Assembly (NCBI GenBank): GCA_025602905.1
Contig: JAHLKI010000012.1
Location: 620,001-684,000 of the forward strand
Source of the DNA: Phlyctochytrium arcticum
Taxonomy: Eukaryota > Chytridiomycota > Chytridiomycetes > Chytridiales > Chytridiaceae
Length of the DNA: 64,000 bases
Direction: 5' to 3'
Numbering within the stretch: position 1 is the first letter of the stretch; each line of letters begins with the position of its first letter. Made by a program: the position numbers and the translations under genes. The notes beneath the pieces are model-generated. The model was not told the origin of the DNA. It made no database searches and saw only the letters and a program-made list of their open reading frames with translations. Positions 22,752-35,926 of the stretch are shown one piece after another.

Positions 22752-24859
22752 TCAATGTAGTCGATACGGACGATAAGTGAAGGCATCTACACCCGATTTG
22801 CTATGGGTGGCACCCGCGTAGGAGTCACTCATGGAGTAGAGGTCCGTACTTATCCATGACGGGGAGAAGGATTGACTTTCTAGGGGGATCATCTGCTCTA
22901 TACCCCATGCATTTGCATCTGGCATTCCCCATGTTTCCGGATGCGGAGGGTCAGAGAGCTCGAGTGAAAGCTGGTCCAACTCAAAATTGGCATCACAATC
23001 GTCATTCCGCGGCCAATATGCAGGCTCACGACACTGACTATATTCACTCCAAACTTGATCGATCTCAGCGGGTGATGGTGGCTCCCAAATGATCTCCCTT
23101 TCGCAAGGATTGATCGGATACAGGTCGGATGGTGATTCGGTCTTCACGGCGGAACTCCAAGTGTCGTGAAATTGGAGAAGTTCCGAGTTATCCGAAGAAA
23201 TTTTTTGTACAGGCGTGACTTTTGAAGACCAACGATGGGAGGAGAAATCGTCCATTGAGCCCACAGGATTCGGAGTAGATTTGGGGTCAAACGTACGTGG
23301 CAAATTCAGCGACCGACTGCATTGATTAAGCGTTAGCGCGTGATGGATCGACCATAGGGGTCAGAAACAAACCTACGGGCATCCGAGAAGTTGCCTGCTT
23401 TGAACTTGGCGAACGTCATTGGAACGGAGCCATTCGACTTTCCCGGACCTTTCTGTCCAATCCCTAAGTGGGCAAGGAGCTTTGAAGCACTACCGCCAAC
23501 AGGTCCCGTTATTTCAGTTTTCTCTCTCAAGGGTACCGTTGACTTGTCCGATTTAGTGATTGGGCTTGTTAAAAGTTCTTCAGCTTGATCATTGGCCTCA
23601 CTTGCCACCACCGACACTGTGCGGGTGTTTCCGATGCCATCCGCTAAATCCAAGTCTAGAATTGGCTTTGCAATAAAAGTAAATCAAACTAGATCAAGTG
23701 ATGAGATTTGTAACTTCGTAGGCTTTACATGTTGCAACGAAGTCGGATCGCCTAAACCAATCAGTACCAGCTGCGACCTTCGACAGCTATCGGGCTCACC
23801 TTGTCCTCCCGCCCAATCCCGTTGAAACTGCATTCGCTTCTTAATACTTAGTCACCGGGTTTTATGAGCTCAATTACCTTGTCCAAAATGGGAATATCAA
23901 GTGTCAGATCCTGTTCCTTGCCACACACGACCTGTGCATCCGGTAATTTGGCTTGTTCTGAAATCCAAACTTATCTTTCTCGGACTGTCATACGAGAAGA
24001 TGAAGGCGTAAATACCAGAAAACCGGCTGGGACTGTCGCTACGTAAGGGCATCCTTGATTCATGCTCGCTTGGAATAGTCCCAATACCGAGGTCGGTTTC
24101 CTCCTCCCTGACGAATTCTTCACCATGGCCCTTAGTTGAACCATTGTGTCCTTGTAAGTCAAAGAAGAGCTTTTCATTGAATGAGGGACCCCCTGACATT
24201 TGCTTAAACTGATGCTCGAACTGGTATGCTCGATGAAACAAATACCTGTTGTAATCGATCGGACTCCTTTGCTAAAAATACCAGCGGAGCTGCCCGAACG
24301 GACCTGTAGGGAGCCATCAGCCCGTAGAAAACAAAAGTCGAGGAGCAATATCTCACCGCAGGTCGTTGTATGGTCACACGCTGCTGTGTTATAGGTCGAA
24401 TTTAAAACCAAATGAACTGATAGTGGTCAGATAATACCTTTTTCGAGCTGCTTGTGCGTGTAGGATCTCCCAAGTTGAACTTTGAGGCCCTTTTCGATGT
24501 ACAAGTCTCAACTGTCAGCTTCGATTGCTCCTTCGGTGTCGGCAAGCTATCCTGCATTGTCGTTGCCGCTGCCTTGCTATTTCGGTGGGGTCCCCTCAAC
24601 CTCCTAGTTGTATCCGCGGAAGCCTTATCATTTGGAAGCGGATAATTTTCTCCTCTTGCGACGCCTACCAAACATTTGACCTCGTACAATCATTCTACAT
24701 CCCCGCCATGTACCATACCTGTCGGAGACACCACTCTAGAGCTTAAGCCGGCCTGAGTACTCTTTCCAAATTAAAGAACATTGAAAGAATGGGCATTCTT
24801 ACTTCGACGGCAAGTTCCGTGGCTTCCGTGCCGTTCTGATAGAAACATGTAAATGACAT
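22752..24859 (-). CDS. Unknown, largely disordered protein (exon structure uncertain)
   Basis: Unrecognised gene. The last two exons are firm: 23363 up to about 23653 joined to 22752..23303 region by an intron whose removal gives KAGNFSDARRSLNLPRTFDP; the C-terminal 180 residues are Ser/Pro/Asp-rich with many Trp/Tyr and end FTYRPYRLH. Upstream, open segments at about 23.9-24.3 kb (MSGGPSFNEKLFFDLQ) and 24.4-24.6 kb (SKLTVETCTSKRASKFNL) probably belong to the same gene, and a possible start MSFTCFYQNGTEATELAVE lies at 24859 with a good donor behind it. Low sequence complexity, KR-rich patches and acidic stretches suggest a nuclear or scaffold protein, but nothing identifies a family. More than one gene could be hidden here. 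Confidence 0.4.
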
Positions 24860-25113
24860 CTTCGCAGCGCAGAATATCATTCGGGCTTACTTTTTCGACG
24901 GGTCCAACTTAGGAATATCACTTTCGCAGCTAGACCATACAGGGTTACCAAATATTTATCGGCGAGTGACATTCCTTACGATTTCGACCCAACAGAAGGC
25001 GGGCTATGCGGATCTGCTGATAGGTTGGTGCGTTTGGTGTTATGGAGGAGCTGCTGTGAAACAAAAACTTCCGTCCTATCATTCTTCGGGAACAGTCGTT
25101 GTAATGAATTATT

Positions 25114-25460
25114 ATGCCTCCTCAAGTTGTCCTCGGTCAGGGAAAGCTGCTGCGTCTATTGTGAAGTTATAGTCAAACCAGCTTAAGTGAATTTGCCTAA
25201 GGTTAAGTTGCGGCCATTCCATACTTGAATCATGGGATCTACTTGGATCGCGTTCAAGATAAAGTGCAGTGCAGTATAACGTCGAGAAATGGAATCGCTT
25301 GAAAAGTTTAGCCGTGTACGAAGAGTACACCAAGTGCGTGCTTATATACAGCACCTCTCTCAGTGGTACGTCAGTGAACTATACCGTGTTGAATGCTGCA
25401 GGCAAGCTGGCAGGCAAGATTGAGTTGAACACCAACATTTCCCACGCGTTGCACAACTGA
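25114..25460 (+). CDS. Possible small gene, unrecognised
   Basis: Between the unknown minus-strand gene and RIM13 there are short + strand open pieces that look protein-like: MPPQVVLGQGKLLRLL from the ATG at 25114 and YNVEKWNRLKSLAVYEEYTK at about 25,275-25,335, with a last piece SGKLAGKIELNTNISHALHN ending at the stop at 25458-25460 if the 36-nt segment gtacgt...gctgcag is removed. I could not join them into one frame with ordinary introns, so this may be a small basic protein with an intron I misplaced, or nothing. Reported because the composition is unlike the random frames around it. Confidence 0.25.
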
Positions 25461-25622
25461 AAAGCTATGTATGTTTCAAGACGAACTAAAAATTTATTTT
25501 TGTTTTGCGAAGCTATTATTCAATCATAAATCAACATTAGTACATTATATAAACTGACCACTAATATCCGCTCATACTTGAATAGATACTACCCTCCCCT
25601 TCATATCTGCGGCAATGACTTA

Positions 25623-28530
25623 CTATGAAAATTTTCAATTGAGCAAACCTTGACGAAAGACTGGGACTGGACATGCAAGGAGAAGGATGCGATTTGATGA
25701 GCCTCAAAGGTAGATGGAACAACAGTGTAGACGCCTAAATCGATTTACTTCTTGTAAGTTCACGTGCGTCCAGTTAAAAGCGTACCTCGCGATAATGATA
25801 CCCGAAGTGAGCAGCTCTCCCTTCGATAATCACCGCTACTGTAAAGAGGATCTGCCAGATTTGGCTGAACTCCATCCCGATAAACTTTAAGATTGATTGA
25901 GTAAGGTGCGATCACCCGTAGAGTCAATATCACCGAGGTAGGCTCTTCCACGGAAAGTATAAATCGTGGGTTGCGGCTATAGAAATCGCCATTCATTGAT
26001 CCGCCGGCCGTGGTAGGAGTCCAGCTTCCAGGGACCTAAGCGATAAACGCTTTGATATATAGTTGCCAAATCAATAATATCACATTAATCTTGCCTCAAG
26101 TTTATGCACAAAGCAGTCCACAGCGGGTTCCAAATTCATGAAAGACATTGAATAGGCTGTGATCGAGAAATTGACATTCGCCGCTCTGTGTGTGTGCGTT
26201 GACAGCTGCAATGACCGCCTTAGTGGTTTTTGCAAAGATAGTGCCACGATCCAAATACCATAATAACAAAAGAACCTATAGAAAGATTTAATATGTTGAG
26301 CTCCGCAGCTGCGCTCTCAACCAACCTTTGCCCCTGGGCGCGATGAATCGAGTCTAACCTCATATTAGCTCATGAAAATTGGGGAATCCTTCAAACTAAC
26401 CAGATGATGCTGATTGTTAACATATTTGCCGCGAAATAGCGGAGCATGAAGGTCGTCGATAATTGGTCCCGGATATATATGGAACGTGATGTAGTCAGTA
26501 ATCACTTGCTAAAACCAGATTAATTCGTAAGTGTAGTGTAGTATAAAAGAGAAGCCTTGGTACCGTTGTCATTGTGTGGCGAGTCAAATGTATCCAAATC
26601 GCGGCGTGAGCATCATTTAGAACATCAACTGAAAGAACATATTGTGGGCCATGAGCGCGGCGATCCTGGGCCAACGGCCAAGTTCTACGCGCGCGATTAG
26701 CTGCAGAAAAAAAAAATGCCACGAAATCCTCTAACCCGTGTACTGTACGTCGATACGTCCACATGGTGGGATTCCAATTAATATGAATGGTTTGAAATAA
26801 CCTTCGGATGTCTTTCCAATCTATCCAGAAGATATCTACAGTAGACAGTCAGACACTATGGATGACGTGCTTAGCTCAATATACCCCGATTTTTCTCATT
26901 GACCACATTGGCGGTGGCTTGATTACGTCCTATAGAGGGTTCCTTATTCTTTAGAATCGTTTTGGAAAGCCTACAAAGCGGTCTTACGCCATGGATTCTG
27001 GATTTTGATTCGGCGCGATGCGTTAAATGATTTGTCCACCGACGATGTAATGCCTATAAAAGCATAGGCGTGTCCTGCGATTAACCCCATCGCTCTGGCC
27101 TCAGTCGTCAGTGTGGATCCAGTTCCCAATGTGACAAGGGCCATGCCACGTAAAAACCCATCCTGAAGTCTTCGGAAAAGTGAATAAATGTCTAGATCCG
27201 TCTGCTCGAGAAAGATATCTTCAGGAATCCAGCCTGTAAGCGAATGCAAATCAACTCCGGAATTGGAGCCCGGGAAACCGTATCCGCCTTGAAGTTTCAG
27301 GTACGCCTTCTCTAAGATACTGGGCCAAAGATCTCCACAGAGCGATCTTGTGCATAGCAGATTGTTTTTTGAACTGACAGGAAAGAAATCGTCCACAACG
27401 ACCTGTAATAGCAGTGAGCCCTTGAAGATACCAGGGAAAAAATAAAAACCTTTCGGGCAACACCATTCCAGATCAATTTGACCAGATATTTTCCGTTGGA
27501 ATTGATTACCGGAGAACCCTTTGCGTCTTGCGGGAATATTCGATTGGTCAAGATCTAAAACTACCGTGAGCGACTTCAACGAGACGCGTTTTGAAGGTCT
27601 TACTGCAACATTGAAATTGCGCTCATACTCCGACGCTACACATAAGGATGCAACCAAGGAGCAATCAGCCACAGCATCCTACAGGGTGTTCAGAGGAGTA
27701 GAGGAGCGAAGTAGCCATATGTTTGGTAAAAGTACTTGAACGATAGACCCCTCTTTCAACCCTTGAATCATTCGGCAATTCGGGACAATCTCGCCAAACC
27801 TTTTCCAACATTTGAAGCTAACTTTTTGGGGAACCGATAATCTGAGGAATCCGTCTGGATCGCTGTTTGAATGTTAAATTAGTTACAGCTTGAACAAAAA
27901 AACATTACCTGAAAACCTTGCGTTCAGATTCTACATCCGAACAGTCCCTCTCGAGCCATGGAAGAAATAGCAAACCGTTAATTAAAGACGATTTCTTCAG
28001 GATATCGATTTCCGTATCGTTGAACATTTGCTCTGGGTAAAATCAGTGGATATCAACAGCTGAAACTTGCAGCACCTACCATGCCCTAGCAAATCATGAT
28101 TAAAGTCTAGATATTTATATAAAGAGGTGGCCCGTGCCAGCCTCCGGCCCGTCCTTCCAAGTGCGTTCTCGAAAACTTTCGTGCGCAGGGCGTATTCCTC
28201 CCATTTCGAGTGAAGTTGGTTCACCTTCTCCGGCGTGGTCTCCACTTCCAAGGTAACCAATCAACACGAGGTAAATTAAACGACATTGCGACAAATACGC
28301 CCGCTTACATTGTAGAAGGAGCAAAATGCGCTAGATTCGCTGTTTAGATGGGTGTGAGTCTACACGTTCAGTGAAGATAGAACCTGTGACGCTTCTTCAT
28401 AATATGTTTTCGCTTGTTGGATCTGCCCTTCCGAATCAGCAGCAACAGCAGCCTGGGCAAGTTGAAATGCTTCAGCATACACGGCACGGAGTCTGTCAGT
28501 CGTACTGCTCGATTCCTGCATTTTCGGCAT
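25623..28530 (-). CDS. RIM13: Calpain-like protease Rim13/PalB (ambient pH signalling)
   Basis: Cysteine protease that processes Rim101/PacC in the fungal alkaline-pH pathway, recruited by ESCRT-III through its MIT domain. The start at 28530 gives an N-terminal MIT helix pair (AEAFQLAQAAVAADSEGQIQ). The CysPc domain holds the three catalytic residues: Cys in ADCSLVASLCVA, His in LIAGHAYAFIG and Asn in RIKIQNPW. The blocks SILEKAYLKLQGGYGFPG and SGVDLHSLTGWIPE are diagnostic of the family. Behind them IDWKDIRRLFQTIHINWNP leads into C2-like calpain domains, ending VYTVVPSTFEAHQIASFSLH and the stop at 25623-25625. Roughly ten short introns interrupt the gene; not all junctions were fixed. The stop lies ahead of the unknown region 24.9-25.6 kb; ATP1 is the next upstream gene on the same strand. 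Confidence 0.9.
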
Positions 28531-28794
28531 ATGTAGAAGGGCTTCAAGAGTCCTGCGTGCCCAGTGAAGATTATAACCTTAGCATCATCGTGACTGGATA
28601 AACATAGAAAAGGCCGTGGGTCGTCCCGATTAAATAGAATACCATACGATAGACATTAAGAGGTACAACGAAAGGGCCATGCCGAGAACAATAAAGTGCG
28701 GTGCAAAGGTATATTATGACAATGGAAATCGGTACAAAACGCCGTTACCCACACCGAGGTCGTGCTTCACGCCTATGAAAAAAAAACATTGCTT

Positions 28795-30854
<2,060 letters not shown>

Positions 30855-31120
30855 CTTGATGGTACGCACGCACGATGAGTACAGGTAGTTCTACGTTGCC
30901 ATCCACTTTTCTGTGGAGGAGGGAGCGGGCTGCTGTGGCGCGGCTGCTCGCAGATCATTGGCGCGGAAGAAACCGCGTGGCTTCGAGGACGGACGCGGCC
31001 ACCCGGATTGACAAATTTGTTGATCGACCTCGGATCTCAAATTCAAGTTGCGTGCAGGAAAGTACCGTAAACTGTATTTTTGAAAGCTGCTATTTTGAGG
31101 AGTTTGAACAAAGCATTCTG

Positions 31121-32840
31121 CTAATACATTCCGCAAGTGCCCGCCGACATCAGCGGGACTACTGGGTAATCTAACGTAGCCCCTCCTGGAACATTATAAA
31201 GACACCCATACGGCCTTACGTAGTTAAACTGAGTTCCTGGCAGCAAATGCGGATTTTCGACATTATATGGTGTGTCCTGTGCGCGGCTTGATGCTGGATC
31301 GTTTCGTTCCTTGAATTGAACCCGAATCGTCCGATCGAGCCATGTTTTGCCATTCTGTGATGATTGTGAAGACTGTGAACCGTGAATCAAAAGGATTTTT
31401 TCCAGAATTACCTCTTCCATCACTGCTTGATTTGCATCAGATTCTTTGTGGAATTCAATGAAAGCGAAGGCAGGTCGTGAACCTAGGACGAGGTCATGAG
31501 AAGAGTGCTTGTTGCACAACAAAATGTCACTTACTTGGTCCACTGGGATATCGGTTTATCAACTGCAGAGAGTGTACTGCTCCGTATTGCCCATATCGTT
31601 GTTGCAGCATTTCGCTGGTTACTACTTGCTGATTGAGTTGTCCTACGAAAATGCTGTGCTTATCAACATCTACATTGCCTCGATCAAGATTCGCAGCCCT
31701 GCGACGATTAGGGAATTTGGAAGTTGTTGTGCCAGACGATTCAGAAGTCTTACCACTCGGCAACCCATTTGTAGTTGGCCCGGAGACCCTATCGCAGCAA
31801 GTCAATTAAGATGTCGGGCAATCAAATCTGAACTACTTGTATACCAGGTATGATCTTATGGCATCCTCTCGATAACAATACTTTACGAAACCGCAACCTT
31901 TACTACGACCAGTGTGATAGTTTTGCAATATCGTTAGGTCTTCCACAGGTCCGTAGCGCTCTAAAATTTGGCGGAGCTAGCGTCGTCGTTGTCAATGTAA
32001 GTCGTAAGTCTTGCATTGAAATTAACTTTAACCTACATAACCCGTAACATTTAGATCGCTGGTCTCTTGGCTCGGACCGATAGATTTGTTGAATTTTGCT
32101 ATAAACAAAGTACGATTGACTCGAGCCTGCTCTACCCGAATATGTCGTCCGTCAACCACTGTGTTGTGTGCTTCGAGCAATGCTCGTTTCGAGTCATCCA
32201 CATTCTGCTCAAGTTAACATTTGTGATGACAGGATCGCCAGTAGTGGCTACCTTGTATTGCACGAATGCATAAGGACGCGCTAGCCAGTCCTTCAAAACT
32301 TTCACATATAGTAAGGTGCCCCATTGTTCGAAATGCGTGGTTACACTGTCGTGCAGCTGTGCATCGGTTTTTGAAGAAGATAAACTGATACAACATGTTT
32401 ATTCAAGGTCTGAAACGGTCCCTCTGTACCTACCTCGCGACGAAAAGGCAGGCCTGAGGTAGCCCCTTTACTGGTTCCACATTAGAAGCCGGTTCAGGAG
32501 ATACTCCCGGGGCTTTAGTTTCTTGCAGTTCGGGTGCAACTTTTCCCTCCATCTGTTCTTCCTCTGAAGGCCGGGAAGAATTCAGATACTCTTGTGTCAA
32601 CTTGTATTGTGTGCTTTGGGAAATGTGAGAAATCGGAGCCGCCAAGGCACTCATCGGTCTTTTGATTGTATGCCGTTCAAGCGCCGGTAGCTTTCTCAGG
32701 AGGTCCATGTCGTAGTGGTTGCTCCATAGATGGGCTCCCCCGGAAGGCAACATGTAGGCGTTCGGTTCTAAGGCCGGCGCCGTCGATTTGCTGCGCATTT
32801 CGGAGACTGGACAACCTGCAATACTTGTCATTACGGACAT
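31121..32840 (-). CDS. RNA-binding protein with three RRM domains
   Basis: Three RNA-recognition motifs in one gene. N-terminal ~130 residues are disordered (start at 32840 MSVMTSIAGC is the first ATG in the frame; an upstream exon is possible). RRM1 begins ACLFVA near 32,435, continues LHDSVTTHFEQWGTLLYVKV with RNP1-like ARPYAFVQYK, and after a 47-nt intron DDSKRALLEAHNTVVDGRHI. RRM2 starts RTLFIAKFN and, after an intron, RYGPVEDLTIL with RNP1 SKGCGFVKYCYREDA. RRM3 starts HSIFVGQLNQQVVTSEMLQQ and has RPAFAFIEFHKESDANQAV; the last ~60 residues are Pro/Tyr/Gly-rich. The layout recalls fungal multi-RRM regulators of the Mrn1/Nrd1 kind, but I cannot name an ortholog. Several short introns, including two inside RRMs. 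Confidence 0.75.
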
Positions 32841-33524
32841 AGGCGGACGCTTGCTCTGGGTGAGTTGTGCCTCAGAACCATTACTTATTATCAAGGGAGA
32901 TGAGTTCCACTATTACGCAACTGTAGCCATGAGACCCCCTTCATCCTTCTTGACATCAAAGAGGGTGGTTACTGGGCAGTCGCTGTGTTCCTGAAGCAAA
33001 ATATATTTACTTTCTTTTGGCGAACGTGCCTGACCATTAAATTTTCGGATGACTTCTGTAGCGTCTGCTTTTTTTGCGCCTCATGCCAGTTGTAGTTAAG
33101 TCAGTAAGGTGAAAAGCGTTCCAACTTGGAAAAAGTGTGTAGGGAAGGGCACTGTCGAAGCCCATTCGGAATGGATGTTATAACCACACTCCAGCCGCGA
33201 GTCATGCCTTGCAAATCCGAATCGAGGGAACTTTCGCAAGCACGCCGCCCAATTGGGCGGAGGAGGCGTCGAGCGGACAAAATTGGGGATCGAAAGTTAC
33301 ACCCAAGCTCCCGCTGACATTTGTTCGACGCAAGGCAATTCACCCGTACGGACAGTGTTTTTACCGCAACTGTTGATTCGCCGCGTCACTTCTGGGTTTC
33401 TGTGCTGCTACTGACCACGCTCCGCCTTCAATACTCGACCATCTGCTTACGACCAGGAATCTTGTAGTCTCAGGATAGTCGCGTCAAGAAAGATTGCATT
33501 TGAATCCGAGGCACGTCCGAAGAT
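32841..33524. other. Divergent intergenic region, RRM gene to RAC1
   Basis: Holds the promoters of both genes. No gene supported; small frames on both strands lack family features. No clear TATA box seen for RAC1. Confidence 0.45.
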
Positions 33525-34319
33525 ATGCAAGCCATTAAATGTGTTGTCGTCGGGGATGGGTAAGCAGACCTCAATTGCGCTTGCATTTTTACCATCCGTA
33601 CTAATCTCTGCTTTTAGTGCCGTTGGAAAAACTTGCCGTGAGTTTTCTCGAGCCGCTGCCACGCGTATTTCTGACGTTTCTTGCAGTGCTAATCAGTTAC
33701 ACTACCAATGCATTTCCGGGAGAATACATTCCAACAGTGTATGTACTACGGAGCGTTAGAATGATGTATTTTCAAGACTGATCATCGTACAGATTTGATA
33801 ATTACTCGGCAAATGTTATGGTTGATGGCAAGCCCATAAACTTGGGACTGTGGGATACCGCAGGTCAAGAAGATTATGACCGACTGCGGCCATTATCGTA
33901 CCCTCAAACGGATGTTTTCTTGATTTGCTTCTCCTTGGTCAGCCCCCCTTCTTTTGAGAACGTTAGAACGAAGGTACGAAAATTTGTCCAATTTCCAAGT
34001 CGTCGACCCTTGGACTGATAAAAAGCAGTGGTATCCCGAAATTAGCCATCATGCACCAAACACACCCATCATTCTTGTGGGTACGAAACTCGATCTTCGT
34101 GAGGACAAGGAAACTATTGAGAAACTGCGGGAAAAGCGAATGGCCCCCATCACATATCCACAGGGTCTGCAAATGGCAAAGGAGATTGGAGCGGTGAAGT
34201 ATCTGGAGTGTTCTGCACTTACCCAGAAGGGCTTGAAAAATGTGTTCGATGAGGCGATTCGAGCCGTTCTGTGCCCTGTCGTACCATCGAAACGAGCGAA
34301 GAAGTGCATGGTTTTGTAA
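33525..34319 (+). CDS. RAC1: Rho-family GTPase Rac1
   Basis: Small GTPase controlling actin, polarity and NADPH oxidase in fungi. Model join(33525..33559,33619..33638,33687..33738,33793..33973,34029..34319), 192 aa, exactly the animal Rac length. G1 P-loop GDGAVGKT is assembled from two exons; effector loop EYIPTVFDNYSA; G3 WDTAGQED; Rho insert region [19 protein letters not shown]4 GTKLDL; the C-terminus KRAKKCMVL has a polybasic stretch and a CAAX box ending in Leu, which predicts geranylgeranylation. Residues typical of Rac rather than Cdc42 are [12 protein letters not shown] and [17 protein letters not shown]. It is convergent with RPP0, 171 bp apart. Confidence 0.97.
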
Positions 34320-34490
34320 TATTCATAATAGAGATTGTCTCCTATCGTCCAAGAAATGCACCACTTCTACATGCGTCCGAAAAAGTGTTACAATGCGTTC
34401 AAGCTGCAGAGTAGCGGCGGTAAATGTCCCAACGTGTACTTGTATTATCTTTGCAACATCATGAAAAGTATGTAGAACTCCATCAGAAAC

Positions 34491-35549
34491 CTAATCGAAA
34501 AGACCGAAGCCCATGTCTTCCTCCTCCTCAGATTCGGCAGCCTCCTCCACCTTGGCGGCAGGGGCGGCCTTAGCATCACCAGCAGCGGGGGCAGCGGCGG
34601 CAAATTTGGAAGGATCAGCCAAAATCTCCTTGATCTGAAATAAGGGAGTGAGTGGCGAGAAATGACATGACTGCCAGGAAGAAGCCACTTACGCGGTCGA
34701 GAGCCTCAAAGGAGTAGTCCGTACCGAGACCAACACTGATCAAGTTCTTGTATCCGTTAATCAACAAGTGAGGGACGGCGGCGACGGTGGGGAAACCGAT
34801 GGCCAAGGACAGAGCGGCAATGGTAGTAATTCCTTGGGTGAACTTGGTGAGAAGGTCGTCCTCGTTCACATCCAAGATCTCGGGAGAGAAGATGGTTCCA
34901 TTGTCGTAGACGGCCTGGACAGTCAGACCATAGGTGAACGGGGAGATGTTCATCATGTTCAACAGGGTAGCCTCGGACGCTCCGACTTTGGTACCGGCAA
35001 CGATAAGAGGGACATCGTTGACAATTTCAATCGTTCCCTTGGCAATCTTGGTTGGGATACCGAGGGCCTGGAAGAAAGAGGTCTTTCCGGGCTCCATACC
35101 AGTGTTGCCGGCGGGGATAGTGACATCGACGGGGGCAATGGCACCAGCCTTAGCAGGGGCTTGGACTCGGTCGGACGTAAGCTTCTCACGAATGTCCTTC
35201 AGATCGGCCTTTGTGAAAACGAAACCGACATTTCCCTTGATGACACTGAGAAGCTTCTCGTAGTGGGGGTGATCAGCGACCATGTTGCGAAGAGCGCGGC
35301 GGACCATGGTGTTCTTTCCCATCAGAATGACAGCCTCGCCACGAAGGGCGTGACGGGTCTGGTGCATCTGGTTACTGCCGACATTGTCAACGTTGACGAT
35401 AAAGATAGTGGGGTACTCCTCGAGCAACACAGAGAGCTTCTCGAAGTAAGCCTCCTTCTTGGTACGTCCTATAAGAAATGTCTGATCTTAGCATGGGCGG
35501 ATTCCATTCCGGCCAATTCCAAACACTACTTACCGTCTCCCTTTGACAT
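34491..35549 (-). CDS. RPP0: Large-subunit ribosomal stalk protein P0 (uL10)
   Basis: Base of the ribosomal P stalk, binds 28S rRNA and anchors P1/P2 dimers that recruit elongation factors. The first coding exon (ATG at 35549) encodes the beginning MSKGDG, then after a ~55-nt intron [20 protein letters not shown]. The rRNA-binding half contains [13 protein letters not shown] and [19 protein letters not shown]; the P1/P2-docking region has [21 protein letters not shown] second intron precedes the last exon, which encodes the flexible Ala-rich hinge and the conserved acidic end [13 protein letters not shown] long open frame on the opposite strand (34768-35598) is an artefact of codon bias. Confidence 0.97.
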
Positions 35550-35926
35550 CTTGTGTACAAGGGGCTCCAAATGTGGGAATTTCAAGACAGAGGAATGATC
35601 TAAGAACTATTCGATCAGAAGGATCAGTGGATGGATGGATGAATGGATGCCCACTGACCTGCGGAGACTTTGAACCACACAGTAGACGACGCTCACAGCT
35701 CAGAACATTCAACAGCTTTAGCAACCGGGCCAACCCGGAGAGAACCCGGAGCTGCCCGGCACGTGACATAGCCATAGCGCAGGTAGCGCAGTAGCGCAGG
35801 GGAGCCCAAACGACAGAATTCCCACACTGCATTTCCTTTTACATAGACCCCAACAGCCAGCATCCTCAATAACTATACCGAACATTCGATTAGCCTACAA
35901 GAGAGTACTTTTTGATCCTTCACAAT

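Noticed and set aside
34768..35598. 276-codon + strand frame
   Set aside because: It is the exact antisense of RPP0 and arises from the biased codons of that highly expressed gene.
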